NCBI GenBank assembly: GCA_964057225.1
Contig: OZ059897.1
Coordinates: 1,364,001 to 1,428,000 of the forward strand
DNA from: Auanema rhodensis
Lineage: Eukaryota; Nematoda; Chromadorea; Rhabditida; Rhabditidae
Length of the DNA: 64,000 nt
Reading direction: 5' to 3'
The notes beneath the pieces were generated by a model. The model did no database searches and was not told the DNA's origin. It was given only the letters and a program-made list of their open reading frames with translations. The first letter of the stretch is position 1, and the number at the start of each line of letters is the position of its first letter. Of the stretch, positions 1 through 10,764 are shown piece by piece. A program made the position numbers and the translations under genes.

Positions 1-1586
1 AAAATCGAGGATATAAGTGTGAACTTATATCAGTTGATATCTCGGTGCATTTTCAAGCTAACTCAAATCTGATAACACAGATCGACGCAGCTTAAAAATC
101 CGTTTCGAATGCACTATACTACATTGAGAAACGCTCAATACAAAAATTATTTATGATTGTTTGAAAAAAGATGCATTAGTGTATGTTGAGTTTCCATGTA
201 CACTCAACATTGCTTCCAAAAACATTTTGACAAAAATTTTCCCGAAAAATTTCAAGATAATTTTGCGGAAAGTAGATGTTTTTAGATTTCTTTTCTTAAG
301 GCGAAGACGATGGACAATGTTATTCAACGAAAAAATTAATTCTTCAGGGTGAAAATCGAGGATTTAAGTGTGAACTTATATCAGTTGATATCTCGGTGAA
401 TTTTTAAGCTAGCGCAAATCTGATAACACAGATCGACGCAGCTTAAAAATCCGCATCGAATGCATTATACTACATTGGAAAACGCTCAATACAAAAATTA
501 TTTATGATTGTTTGAAAAAAGATGCATTAGTGTATGTTGAGTTTCCATGTACACTCAACATTGCTTCCAAAAACATTTTGACAAAAATTTTCCCGAAAAA
601 TTTCAAAATAATTTTACAAAAACTAGATGTTTTTAGATTCCTTTTTTTAAGGCGAAAACGATGGACAATGTTATTCAACGAAAAAATTGATTCTTCAGGG
701 TGAAAATCGAGGATATAAGTGTGAACTTATATCAGTTGATATCTCGGTGCATTTTTAAGCTAGCGCAAATCTGATAACACAGATCGACGCAGTTTAAAAA
801 TCCGCATCGAATGCATTATACTACATTGGAAAACGCTCAATACAAAAATTATTTATGATTGTTTGAAAAAAGATGCATTAGTGTATGTTGAGTTTCCATG
901 TACACTCAACATTGCTTCCAAAAACATTTTGACAAAAATTTTCCCGAAAAATTTCAAGATAATTTTACAAAAACTAGATGTTTTTAGATTCCTTTTTTCA
1001 AGGCAAAGACGATGGACAATGTTATTCAACGAAAAAATTAATTCTTCAGGGTGAAAATCGAGGATATAAGTGTGAACTTATATCAGTTGATATCTCGGTG
1101 CATTTTCAAGCTAACTCAAATCTGATAACACAGATCGACGCAGCTTAAAAATCCGTTTCGAATGCACTATACTACATTGAGAAACGCTCAATACAAAAAT
1201 TATTTATGATTGTTTGAAAAAAGATGCATTAGTGTATGTTGAGTTTCCATGTACACTCAACATTGCTTCCAAAAACATTTTGACTAAAATTTTCCCGAAA
1301 AATTTCAAGATAATTTTACAAAAACTAGATGTTTTTAGATTCCTTTTTTTAAGGCGAAAACGATGGACAATGTTATTCAACGAAAAAATTGATTCTTCAG
1401 GGTGAAAATCGAGGATATAAGTGTGAACTTATATCAGTTGATATCTCGGTGCATTTTTAAGCTAACTCAAATCTGATAACACAGATCGACGCAGCTTAAA
1501 AATCCGTTTCGAATGCACTATACTACATTGAGAAACGCTCAATACAAAAATTATTTATGATTGTTTGAAAAAAGATGCATTAGTGT

Positions 1587-1614
1587 ATGTTGAGTTTCCA
1601 TGTACACTCAACAT
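1587..1614. other. Dyad 1: 9-bp inverted repeat with 10-nt loop (one example of the per-monomer element)
   Basis: ATGTTGAGT at 1587-1595 is exactly complementary to ACTCAACAT at 1606-1614, with TTCCATGTAC between. The same element recurs in nearly every monomer of both domains (183-210 is the first). Exceptions are scattered: copies with GCG for GAG (14577, 18788 and others), a linked GAGGG variant near 50443, 51493 and 54300, and loop-only changes near 20545, 25465 and 46940. It could form a cruciform or an RNA hairpin. Confidence 0.85.
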
Positions 1615-1619
1615 TGCTT

Positions 1620-1712
1620 CCAAAAACATTTTGACAAAAATTTTCCCGAAAAATTTCAAGATAATTTTACAAAAACTAGATGTTTTTAGATTCCTTTTTT
1701 TAAGGCGAAAAC
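1620..1712. other. Phased A/T-tract segment, candidate intrinsically curved DNA
   Basis: Runs of four to seven A or T follow each other here with centres near 1624, 1630, 1640, 1652, 1665, 1673, 1685, 1697 and 1707, mostly 10-12 bp apart after the first two. Such near-helical phasing is known to bend DNA and is reported for many satellites. The segment is preserved in almost every monomer. Spacing was judged by eye; a curvature prediction would settle it. Confidence 0.55.
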
Positions 1713-1764
1713 GATGGACAATGTTATTCAACGAAAAAATTGATTCTTCAGGGTGAAAATCGAG

Positions 1765-1786
1765 GATATAAGTGTGAACTTATATC
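1765..1786. other. Dyad 2: 9-bp perfect hairpin with GTGA tetraloop
   Basis: GATATAAGT at 1765-1773 and ACTTATATC at 1778-1786 are perfect complements separated only by GTGA. The first instance is at 10-31. Most forward copies keep it intact. A GATTTAAG variant with one mismatch follows the monomers at 161, 13146, 17006, 27535, 28237 and 28939. Several reverse copies with TTGAAATAAG also weaken it. A short-loop 9-bp stem is the best cruciform or RNA hairpin candidate in the unit. Confidence 0.87.
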
Positions 1787-1803
1787 AGTTGATATCTCGG
1801 TGC

Positions 1804-1854
1804 ATTTTTAAGCTAACTCAAATCTGATAACACAGATCGACGCAGCTTAAAAAT
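1804..1854. other. Dyad 3: 11-bp inverted repeat enclosing a nested 5-bp stem
   Basis: ATTTTTAAGCT at 1804-1814 is exactly complementary to AGCTTAAAAAT at 1844-1854. Within the 29-nt loop, ATCTG and CAGAT form a second short stem around ATAACA. Together they would make a two-tier hairpin. Copies with TTTTCAAGCT or with GCAGTTTAAAA carry single mismatches. The GGAACAAATGTTT spacers of the reverse domain break the outer stem more strongly. Confidence 0.82.
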
Positions 1855-1877
1855 CCGTTTCGAATGCACTATACTAC

Positions 1878-1894
1878 ATTGAGAAACGCTCAAT
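1878..1894. other. Dyad 4: 6-bp stem with 5-nt loop
   Basis: ATTGAG at 1878-1883 pairs with CTCAAT at 1889-1894 around AAACG. The first instance is at 123-139. Copies with ATTGGAAAACG or ATTGAAAAACG lose one pair, as after the monomers at 161 and 20164. It is the weakest of the four dyads and could be chance by itself, but it recurs through most of the array. Confidence 0.7.
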
Positions 1895-3319
1895 ACAAAA
1901 ATTATTTATGATTGTTTGAAAAAAGATGCATTAGTGTATGTTGAGTTTCCATGTACACTCAACATTGCTTCCAAAAACATTTTGACAAAAATTTTCCCGA
2001 AAAATTTCAAGATAATTTTACAAAAACTAGATGTTTTTAGATTCCTTTTTTTAAGGCGAAAACGATGGACAATGTTATTCAACGAAAAAATTGATTCTTC
2101 AGGGTGAAAATCGAGGATATAAGTGTGAACTTATATCAGTTGATATCTCGGTGCATTTTTAAGCTAGCGCAAATCTGATAACACAGATCGACGCAGTTTA
2201 AAAATCCGCATCGAATGCATTATACTACATTGGAAAACGCTCAATACAAAAATTATTTATGATTGTTTGAAAAAAGATGCATTAGTGTATGTTGAGTTTC
2301 CATGTACACTCAACATTGCTTCCAAAAACATTTTGACAAAAATTTTCCCGAAAAATTTCAAGATAATTTTACAAAAACTAGATGTTTTTAGATTCCTTTT
2401 TTCAAGGCAAAGACGATGGACAATGTTATTCAACGAAAAAATTAATTCTTCAGGGTGAAAATCGAGGATATAAGTGTGAACTTATATCAGTTGATATCTC
2501 GGTGCATTTTCAAGCTAACTCAAATCTGATAACACAGATCGACGCAGCTTAAAAATCCGTTTCGAATGCACTATACTACATTGAGAAACGCTCAATACAA
2601 AAATTATTTATGATTGTTTGAAAAAAGATGCATTAGTGTATGTTGAGTTTCCATGTACACTCAACATTGCTTCCAAAAACATTTTGACTAAAATTTTCCC
2701 GAAAAATTTCAAGATAATTTTACAAAAACTAGATGTTTTTAGATTCCTTTTTTTAAGGCGAAAACGATGGACAATGTTATTCAACGAAAAAATTGATTCT
2801 TCAGGGTGAAAATCGAGGATATAAGTGTGAACTTATATCAGTTGATATCTCGGTGCATTTTTAAGCTAACTCAAATCTGATAACACAGATCGACGCAGCT
2901 TAAAAATCCGTTTCGAATGCACTATACTACATTGAGAAACGCTCAATACAAAAATTATTTATGATTGTTTGAAAAAAGATGCATTAGTGTATGTTGAGTT
3001 TCCATGTACACTCAACATTGCTTCCAAAAACATTTTGACAAAAATTTTCCCGAAAAATTTCAAGATAATTTTACAAAAACTAGATGTTTTTAGATTCCTT
3101 TTTTTAAGGCGAAAACGATGGACAATGTTATTCAACGAAAAAATTGATTCTTCAGGGTGAAAATCGAGGATATAAGTGTGAACTTATATCAGTTGATATC
3201 TCGGTGCATTTTTAAGCTAACTCAAATCTGATAACACAGATCGACGCAGCTTAAAAATCCGTTTCGAATGCACTATACTACATTGAGAAACGCTCAATAC
3301 AAAAATTATTTATGATTGT

Positions 3320-6300
3320 TTGAAAAATGATGCATTAGTGTATGTTGCGTTTCCATGTACACTCAACATTGCTTCCAAAAACATTTTGACAAAAATTTTC
3401 CCGAAAAATTTCAAGATAATTTTACAAAAAGTAGATGTTTTTAGATTTCTTTTTTTAAGGCAAAGACGATGGACAATGTTATTCAACGAAAAAATTAATT
3501 CTTCAGGGTGAAAATCGAGGATATAAGTGTGAACTTATATCAGTTGATATCTCTTTGCATTTTTAAGCTAACGCAAATCTGATAACACAGATCGTCGCAG
3601 CTTAAAAATCCGCTTCGAATGCACTATACTACATTGAGAAACGCTCAATACAAAAATTATTTATGATTGTTTGAAAAAAGATGCATTAGTGTATGTTGAG
3701 TTTCCATGTACACTCAACATTGCTTCCAAAAACATTTTGACAAAAATTTTCCCGAAAAATTTCAAGATAATTTTACAAAAACTAGATGTTTTTAGATTCC
3801 TTTTTTTAAGGCGAAAACGATGGACAATGTGATTCAACGAAAAAATTGATTCTTCAGGGTGAAAATCGAGGATATAAGTGTGAACTTATATCAGTTGATA
3901 TCTCGGTGCATTTTTAAGCTAACTCAAATCTGATAACACAGATCGACGCAGCTTAAAAATCCGTTTCGAATGCACTATACTACATTGAGAAACGCTCAAT
4001 ACAAAAATTATTTATGATTGTTTGAAAAAAGATGCATTAGTGTATGTTGAGTTTCCATGTACACTCAACATTGCTTCCAAAAACATTTTGACAAAAATTT
4101 TCCCGAAAAATTTCAAGATAATTTTACAAAAACTAGATGTTTTTAGATTCCTTTTTTCAAGGCAAAGACGATGGACAATGTTATTCAACGAAAAAATTAA
4201 TTCTTCAGGGTGAAAATCGAGGATATAAGTGTGAACTTATATCAGTTGATATCTCGGTGCATTTTTAAGCTAACTCAAATCTGATAACACAGATCGACGC
4301 AGCTTAAAAATCCGTTTCGAATGCACTATACTACATTGAGAAACGCTCAATACAAAAATTATTTATGATTGTTTGAAAAATGATGCATTAGTGTATGTTG
4401 AGTTTCCATGTACACTCAACATTGCTTCCAAAAACATTTTGACAAAAATTTTCCCGAAAAATTTCAAGATAATTTTACAAAAACTAGATGTTTTTAGATT
4501 CCTTTTTTTAAGGCAAAAACGATGGACAATGTTATTCAACGAAAAAATTGATTCTTCAGGGTGAAAATCGAGGATATAAGTGTGAACTTATATCAGTTGA
4601 TATCTCGGTGCATTTTTAAGCTAACTCAAATCTGATAACACAGATCGACGCAGCTTAAAAATCCGTTTCGAATGCACTATACTACATTGAGAAACGCTCA
4701 ATACAAAAATTATTTATGATTGTTTGAAAAATGATGCATTAGTGTATGTTGCGTTTCCATGTACACTCAACATTGCTTCCAAAAACATTTTGACAAAAAT
4801 TTTCCCGAAAAATTTCAAGATAATTTTACAAAAAGTAGATGTTTTTAGATTTCTTTTTTTAAGGCAAAGACGATGGACAATGTTATTCAACGAAAAAATT
4901 AATTCTTCAGGGTGAAAATCGAGGATATAAGTGTGAACTTATATCAGTTGATATCTCTTTGCATTTTTAAGCTAACGCAAATCTGATAACACAGATCGTC
5001 GCAGCTTAAAAATCCGCTTCGAATGCACTATACTACATTGAGAAACGCTCAATACAAAAATTATTTATGATTGTTTGAAAAAAGATGCATTAGTGTATGT
5101 TGAGTTTCCATGTACACTCAACATTGCTTCCAAAAACATTTTGACAAAAATTTTCCCGAAAAATTTCAAGATAATTTTACAAAAACTAGATGTTTTTAGA
5201 TTCCTTTTTTCAAGGCAAAGACGATGGACAATGTTATTCAACGAAAAAATTAATTCTTCAGGGTGAAAATCGAGGATATAAGTGTGAACTTATATCAGTT
5301 GATATCTCGGTGCATTTTTAAGCTAACTCAAATCTGATAACACAGATCGACGCAGCTTAAAAATCCGTTTCGAATGCACTATACTACATTGAGAAACGCT
5401 CAATACAAAAATTATTTATGATTGTTTGAAAAATGATGCATTAGTGTATGTTGAGTTTCCATGTACACTCAACATTGCTTCCAAAAACATTTTGACAAAA
5501 ATTTTCCCGAAAAATTTCAAGATAATTTTACAAAAACTAGATGTTTTTAGATTCCTTTTTTTAAGGCGAAAACGATGGACAATGTTATTCAACGAAAAAA
5601 TTAATTCTTCAGGGTGAAAATCGAGGATATAAGTGTGAACTTATATCAGTTGATATCTCGGTGCATTTTTAAGCTAACTCAAATCTGATAACACAGATCG
5701 ACGCAGCTTAAAAATCCGTTTCGAATGCACTATACTACATTGAGAAACGCTCAATACAAAAATTATTTATGATTGTTTGAAAAAAGATGCATTAGTGTAT
5801 GTTGAGTTTCCATGTACACTCAACATTTCTTCCAAAAAAATTTGGCAAAAATTTTCCCGAAAAATTTCAAGATAATTTTACAAAAAGTAGATGTTTTTGA
5901 ATTTCTTTTTTTAAGGCAAAAACGATGGACAATGTTATTCAACGAAAAAATTAATTCTTCAGGGTGAAAATCGAGGATATAAGTGTGAACTTATATCAGT
6001 TGATATATCGGTGCATTTTTGAGCTAGCGCAAATCTGATAACACAGATCGACGCAGCTTAAAAATCCGCATCGAATGCACTATCCTACATTGAGAAACGC
6101 TTAATACAAAAATTAGTTATGATTGTTTGAAAAATGATGCATTAGTGTATGTTGCGTTTCCATGTACACTCAACATTGCTTCCAAAAACATTTTGACAAA
6201 AATTTTCCCGAAAAATTTCAAGATAATTTTACAAAAAGTAGATGTTTTTAGATTTCTTTTTTTAAGGCAAAGACGATGGACAATGTTATTCAACGAAAAA

Positions 6301-7880
6301 ATTAATTCTTCAGGGTGAAAATCGAGGATATAAGTGTGAACTTATATCAGTTGATATCTCTTTGCATTTTTAAGCTAACGCAAATCTGATAACACAGATC
6401 GTCGCAGCTTAAAAATCCGCTTCGAATGCACTATACTACATTGAGAAACGCTCAATACAAAAATTATTTATGATTGTTTGAAAAAAGATGCATTAGTGTA
6501 TGTTGAGTTTCCATGTACACTCAACATTGCTTCCAAAAACATTTTGACAAAAATTTTCCCGAAAAATTTCAAGATAATTTTACAAAAACTAGATGTTTTT
6601 AGATTCCTTTTTTTAAGGCGAAAACGATGGACAATGTTATTCAACGAAAAAATTGATTCTTCAGGGTGAAAATCGAGGATATAAGTGTGAACTTATATCA
6701 GTTGATATCTCGGTGCATTTTTAAGCTAACTCAAATCTGATAACACAGATCGACGCAGCTTAAAAATCCGTTTCGAATGCACTATACTACATTGAGAAAC
6801 GCTCAATACAAAAATTATTTATGATTGTTTGAAAAAAGATGCATTAGTGTATGTTGAGTTTCCATGTACACTCAACATTGCTTCCAAAAACATTTTGACA
6901 AAAATTTTCCCAAAAAATTTCAAGATAATTTTACAAAAACTAGATGTTTTTAGATTCCTTTTTTCAAGGCAAAGACGATGGACAATGTTATTCAACGAAA
7001 AAATTAATTCTTCAGGGTGAAAATCGAGGATATAAGTGTGAACTTATATCAGTTGATATCTCGGTGCATTTTTAAGCTAACTCAAATCTGATAACACAGA
7101 TCGACGCAGCTTAAAAATCCGTTTCGAATGCACTATACTACATTGAGAAACGCTCAATACAAAAATTATTTATGATTGTTTGAAAAATGATGCATTAGTG
7201 TATGTTGAGTTTCCATGTACACTCAACATTGCTTCCAAAAACATTTTGACAAAAATTTTCCCGAAAAATTTCAAGATAATTTTACAAAAACTAGATGTTT
7301 TTAGATTCCTTTTTTTAAGGCGAAAACGATGGACAATGTTATTCAACGAAAAAATTAATTCTTCAGGGTGAAAATCGAGGATATAAGTGTGAACTTATAT
7401 CAGTTGATATCTCGGTGCATTTTTAAGCTAACTCAAATCTGATAACACAGATCGACGCAGCTTAAAAATCCGTTTCGAATGCACTATACTACATTGAGAA
7501 ACGCTCAATACAAAAATTATTTATGATTGTTTGAAAAAAGATGCATTAGTGTATGTTGAGTTTCCATGTACACTCAACATTTCTTCCAAAAAAATTTGGC
7601 AAAAATTTTCCCGAAAAATTTCAAGATAATTTTACAAAAAGTAGATGTTTTTGAATTTCTTTTTTTAAGGCAAAAACGATGGACAATGTTATTCAACGAA
7701 AAAATTAATTCTTCAGGGTGAAAATCGAGGATATAAGTGTGAACTTATATCAGTTGATATATCGGTGCATTTTTGAGCTAGCGCAAATCTGATAACACAG
7801 ATCGACGCAGCTTAAAAATCCGCATCGAATGCACTATCCTACATTGAGAAACGCTTAATACAAAAATTAGTTATGCTCGT
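3320..7880 (+). repeat. Higher-order repeat starting with the GCG-type monomer (three successive copies)
   Basis: Monomers at 3320, 4724 and 6127 share AAAAATGATG, TTGCGTTTCC and the TTTAAGGCAAAGACG end. Each is followed by a rare spacer with CTCTTTGCAT, GATCGTCGCAG and CCGCTTCG. The blocks are 4, 4 and 5 monomers long. The second and third share the 1-bp-deleted monomer (5777, 7531) and the following CTATCCTACATT spacer. The third has one extra monomer at 6478. The copy at 3671 belongs to the first block and has a TTA-to-TGA change near 3830. Confidence 0.85.
5777..6126 (+). repeat. 350-bp monomer with a clustered mutation tract, duplicated at 7531-7880
   Basis: Between 5825 and 5855 this copy reads CATTTCTTCC, then AAAAAAATTTGGC, instead of the usual CATTGCTTCC and AAAAACATTTTGAC. 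That is about three substitutions and one deletion within 30 bp, while the rest is normal. The identical tract is present in the monomer at 7531, 1754 bp downstream, so it was copied by the block duplication. The deletion shifts the recurrent frame. Confidence 0.85.
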
Positions 7881-10688
7881 TTGAAAAATGATTCATTAGT
7901 GTATGTTGAGTTTCCATGTACACTCAACATTGCTTCCAAAAACATTTTCACAAAAATTTTCCCGAAAAATTTCAAGATAATTTTACAAAAAGTAGATGTT
8001 TTTGAATTTCTTTTTTTAAGGCAAAAACGATGGACAATGTTATTCAACGAAAAAATTAATTCTTCAGGGTGAAAATCGAGGATATAAGTGTGAACTTATA
8101 TCAATTGATATCTCGGTGCATTTTTAAGCTAACTCAAATCTGATAACACAGATCGACGCAGCTTAAAAATCCGTTTCGAATGCACTATACTACATTGAGA
8201 AACGCTCAATACAAAAATTATTTATGATTGTTTGAAAAAAGATGCATTAGTGTATGTTGAGTTTCCATGTACACTCAACATTGCTTCCAAAAACATTTTG
8301 ACAAAAATTTTCCCGAAAAATTTCAAGATAATTTTACAAAAAGTAGATGTTTTTGAATTTCTTTTTTTAAGGCAAAAACGATGGACAATGTTATTCAACG
8401 AAAAAATTAATTCTTCAGGGTGAAAATCGAGGATATAAGTGTGAACTTATATCAATTGATATCTCGGTGCATTTTTAAGCTAACTCAAATCTGATAACAC
8501 AGATCGACGCAGCTTAAAAATTCGTTTCGAATGCACTATACTACATTGAGAAACGCTCAATACAAAAATTATTTATGATTGTTTGAAAAAAGATGCATTA
8601 GTGTATGTTGAGTTTCCATGTACACTCAACATTGCTTCCAAAAACATTTTGACAAAAATTTTCCCGAAAAATTTCAAGATAATTTTACAAAAACTAGATG
8701 CTTTTAGATTTCTTTTTTTAAGGCGAAGACGATGGACAATGTTATTCAACGAAAAAATTAATTCTTCAGGGTGAAAATCGAGGATATAAGTGTGAACTTA
8801 TATCAATTGATATCTCGGTGCATTTTTAAGCTAACTCAAATCTGATAACACAGATCGACGCAGCTTAAAAATCCGCATCGAATGCACTATACTACATTGA
8901 GAAACGCTCAATACAAAAATTATTTATGATTGTTTCAAAAATGATGCATTAGTGTATGTTGAGTTTCCATGTACACTCAACATTGCTTCCAAAAACATTT
9001 TGACAAAAATTTTCCCGAAAAATTTCAAGATAATTTTACAAAAACTAGATGTTTTTAGATTCCTTTTTTCAAGGCAAAGACGATGGACAATGTTATTCAA
9101 CGAAAAAATTAATTCTTCAGGGTGAAAATCGAGGATATAAGTGTGAACTTATATCAGTTGATATCTCGGTGAATTTTTAAGCTAACTCAAATCTGATAAC
9201 ACAGATCGACGCAGCTTAAAAATCCGTTTCGAATGCACTATACTACATTGAGAAACGCTCAATACAAAAATTAGTTATGATCGTTTGAAAAATGATGCAT
9301 TAGTGTATGTTGAGTTTCCATGTACACTCAACATTGCTTCCAAAAACATTTTGACAAAAATTTTCCCGAAAAATTTCAAGATAATTTTACAAAAAGTAGA
9401 TGTTTTTGAATTTCTTTTTTTAAGGCGAAAACGATGGACAATGTTATTCAACGAAAAAATTAATTCTTCAGGGTGAAAATCGAGGATATAAGTGTGAACT
9501 TATATCAGTTGATATCTCGGTGCATTTTTAAGCTAACTCAAATCTGATAACACAGATCGACGCAGCTTAAAAATCCGCATCGAATGCACTAAACTACATT
9601 GAGAAACGCTCAATACAAAAATTATTTATGATTGTTTGAAAAAAGATGCATTAGTGTATGTTGAGTTTCCATGTACACTCAACATTGCTTCCAAAAACAT
9701 TTTGACAAAAATTTTCCCGAAAAATTTCAAGATAATTTTACAGAAACTAGATGTTTTTAGATTCCTTTTTTTAAGGCGAAAACGATGGACAATGTTATTC
9801 AACGAAAAAATTAATTCTTCAGGGTGAAAATCGAGGATATAAGTGTGAACTTATATCAGTTGATATCTCGGTGAATTTTTAAGCTAGCGGAAATCTGACA
9901 ACACAGATCGACGCAGCTTAAAAATCCGCATCGAATGCACTATACTACATTGAGAAACGCTCAATACAAAAATTAGTTATGATCGTTTGAAAAATGATGC
10001 ATTAGTGTATGTTGAGTTTCCATGTACACTCAACATTGCTTCCAAAAACATTTTGACAAAAATTTTCCCGAAAAATTTCAAGATAATTTTACAAAAAGTA
10101 GATGTTTTTGAATTTCTTTTTTTAAGGCGAAAACGATGGACAATGTTATTCAACGAAAAAATTAATTCTTCAGGGTGAAAATCGAGGATATAAGTGTGAA
10201 CTTATATCAGTTGATATCTCGGTGCATTTTTAAGCTAACTCAAATCTGATAACACAGATCGACGCAGCTTAAAAATCCGCATCGAATGCACTAAACTACA
10301 TTGAGAAACGCTCAATACAAAAATTATTTATGATTGTTTGAAAAAAGATGCATTAGTGTATGTTGAGTTTCCATGTACACTCAACATTGCTTCCAAAAAC
10401 ATTTTGACAAAAATTTTCCCGAAAAATTTCAAGATAATTTTACAGAAACTAGATGTTTTTAGATTCCTTTTTTCAAGGCAAAGACGATGGACAATGTTAT
10501 TCAACAAAAAAATTAATTCTTCAGGGTGAAAATCGAGGATATAAGTGTGAACTTATATCAGTTGATATCTCGGTGCATTTTTAAGCTAACTCAAATCTGA
10601 TAACACAGATCGACGCAGCTTAAAAATCCGCATCGAATGCACTATACTACATTGAGAAACGCTCAATACAAAAATTATTTATGATTGT
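7881..10688 (+). repeat. Block rich in TTGAATTTC-type monomers with a dimer repeat
   Basis: Monomers at 7881, 8232, 9285 and 9987 share GTAGATGTTTTTGAATTTC. The pair 9285/9636 recurs as 9987/10338 with a 702-bp offset, including the spacer CACTAAACTACATTGAG near 9590 and 10292 and TTAGTTATGATCG near 9270 and 9973. The copy at 8934 has TTTCAAAAATG where others have TTTGAAAAATG, so its TTG landmark is lost. Confidence 0.75.
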
Positions 10689-10764
10689 TTGAAAAAAGAT
10701 GCATTAGTGTATGTTGAGTTTCCATGTACACTCAACATTGCTTCCAAAAACATTTTGACAAAAA

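Larger units (their letters stand above)
1565..1915 (+). repeat. Reference monomer (351 bp)
   Basis: This copy is close to the commonest forward form and serves here as a reference. Counted from its TTG landmark it holds: a dyad at bases 23-50; an A/T-tract region at about 56-148; a GGCGAAAACGATGG block; a TGA at 193-195 that closes the recurrent frame; then a spacer with three more dyads and the EcoRV-type palindrome GATATC. G+C is 108 of 351 (30.8%), with equal C and G (54 each) and 11 CpG, giving observed/expected about 1.3. The length is divisible by three, yet I found no frame that stays open through the whole unit. It shows no obvious internal half-repeat. A length of about two nucleosomes is common for satellites. 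Confidence 0.9.
863..3319 (+). repeat. Tetramer tandem duplication (1404-bp offset)
   Basis: The monomers at 863, 1214 and 1565 reappear in order at 2267, 2618 and 2969. The copies at 1214 and 2618 share the rare TTTTGACTAAAAT variant. The copies at 863 and 2267 share an upstream spacer with GCAGTTTAAAAATCC, GCATTATAC and ATTGGAAAACG, and the TTCAAGGCAAAG end. The offset is exactly four monomers. The monomer at 1916 fills the gap. Confidence 0.85.

Noticed and set aside
1640-1660. CENP-B box
   Set aside because: CCCGAAAAATTTCAAG shares CCCG with the reverse box but lacks the required T and CGAA positions. No better match was seen on either strand.
1565-1915. Hammerhead ribozyme in the satellite, as in some insect and worm satellites
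   Set aside because: CTGATAACACAG superficially resembles a core motif, but no CTGATGA followed by a GAAA element was found on either strand of the monomer.
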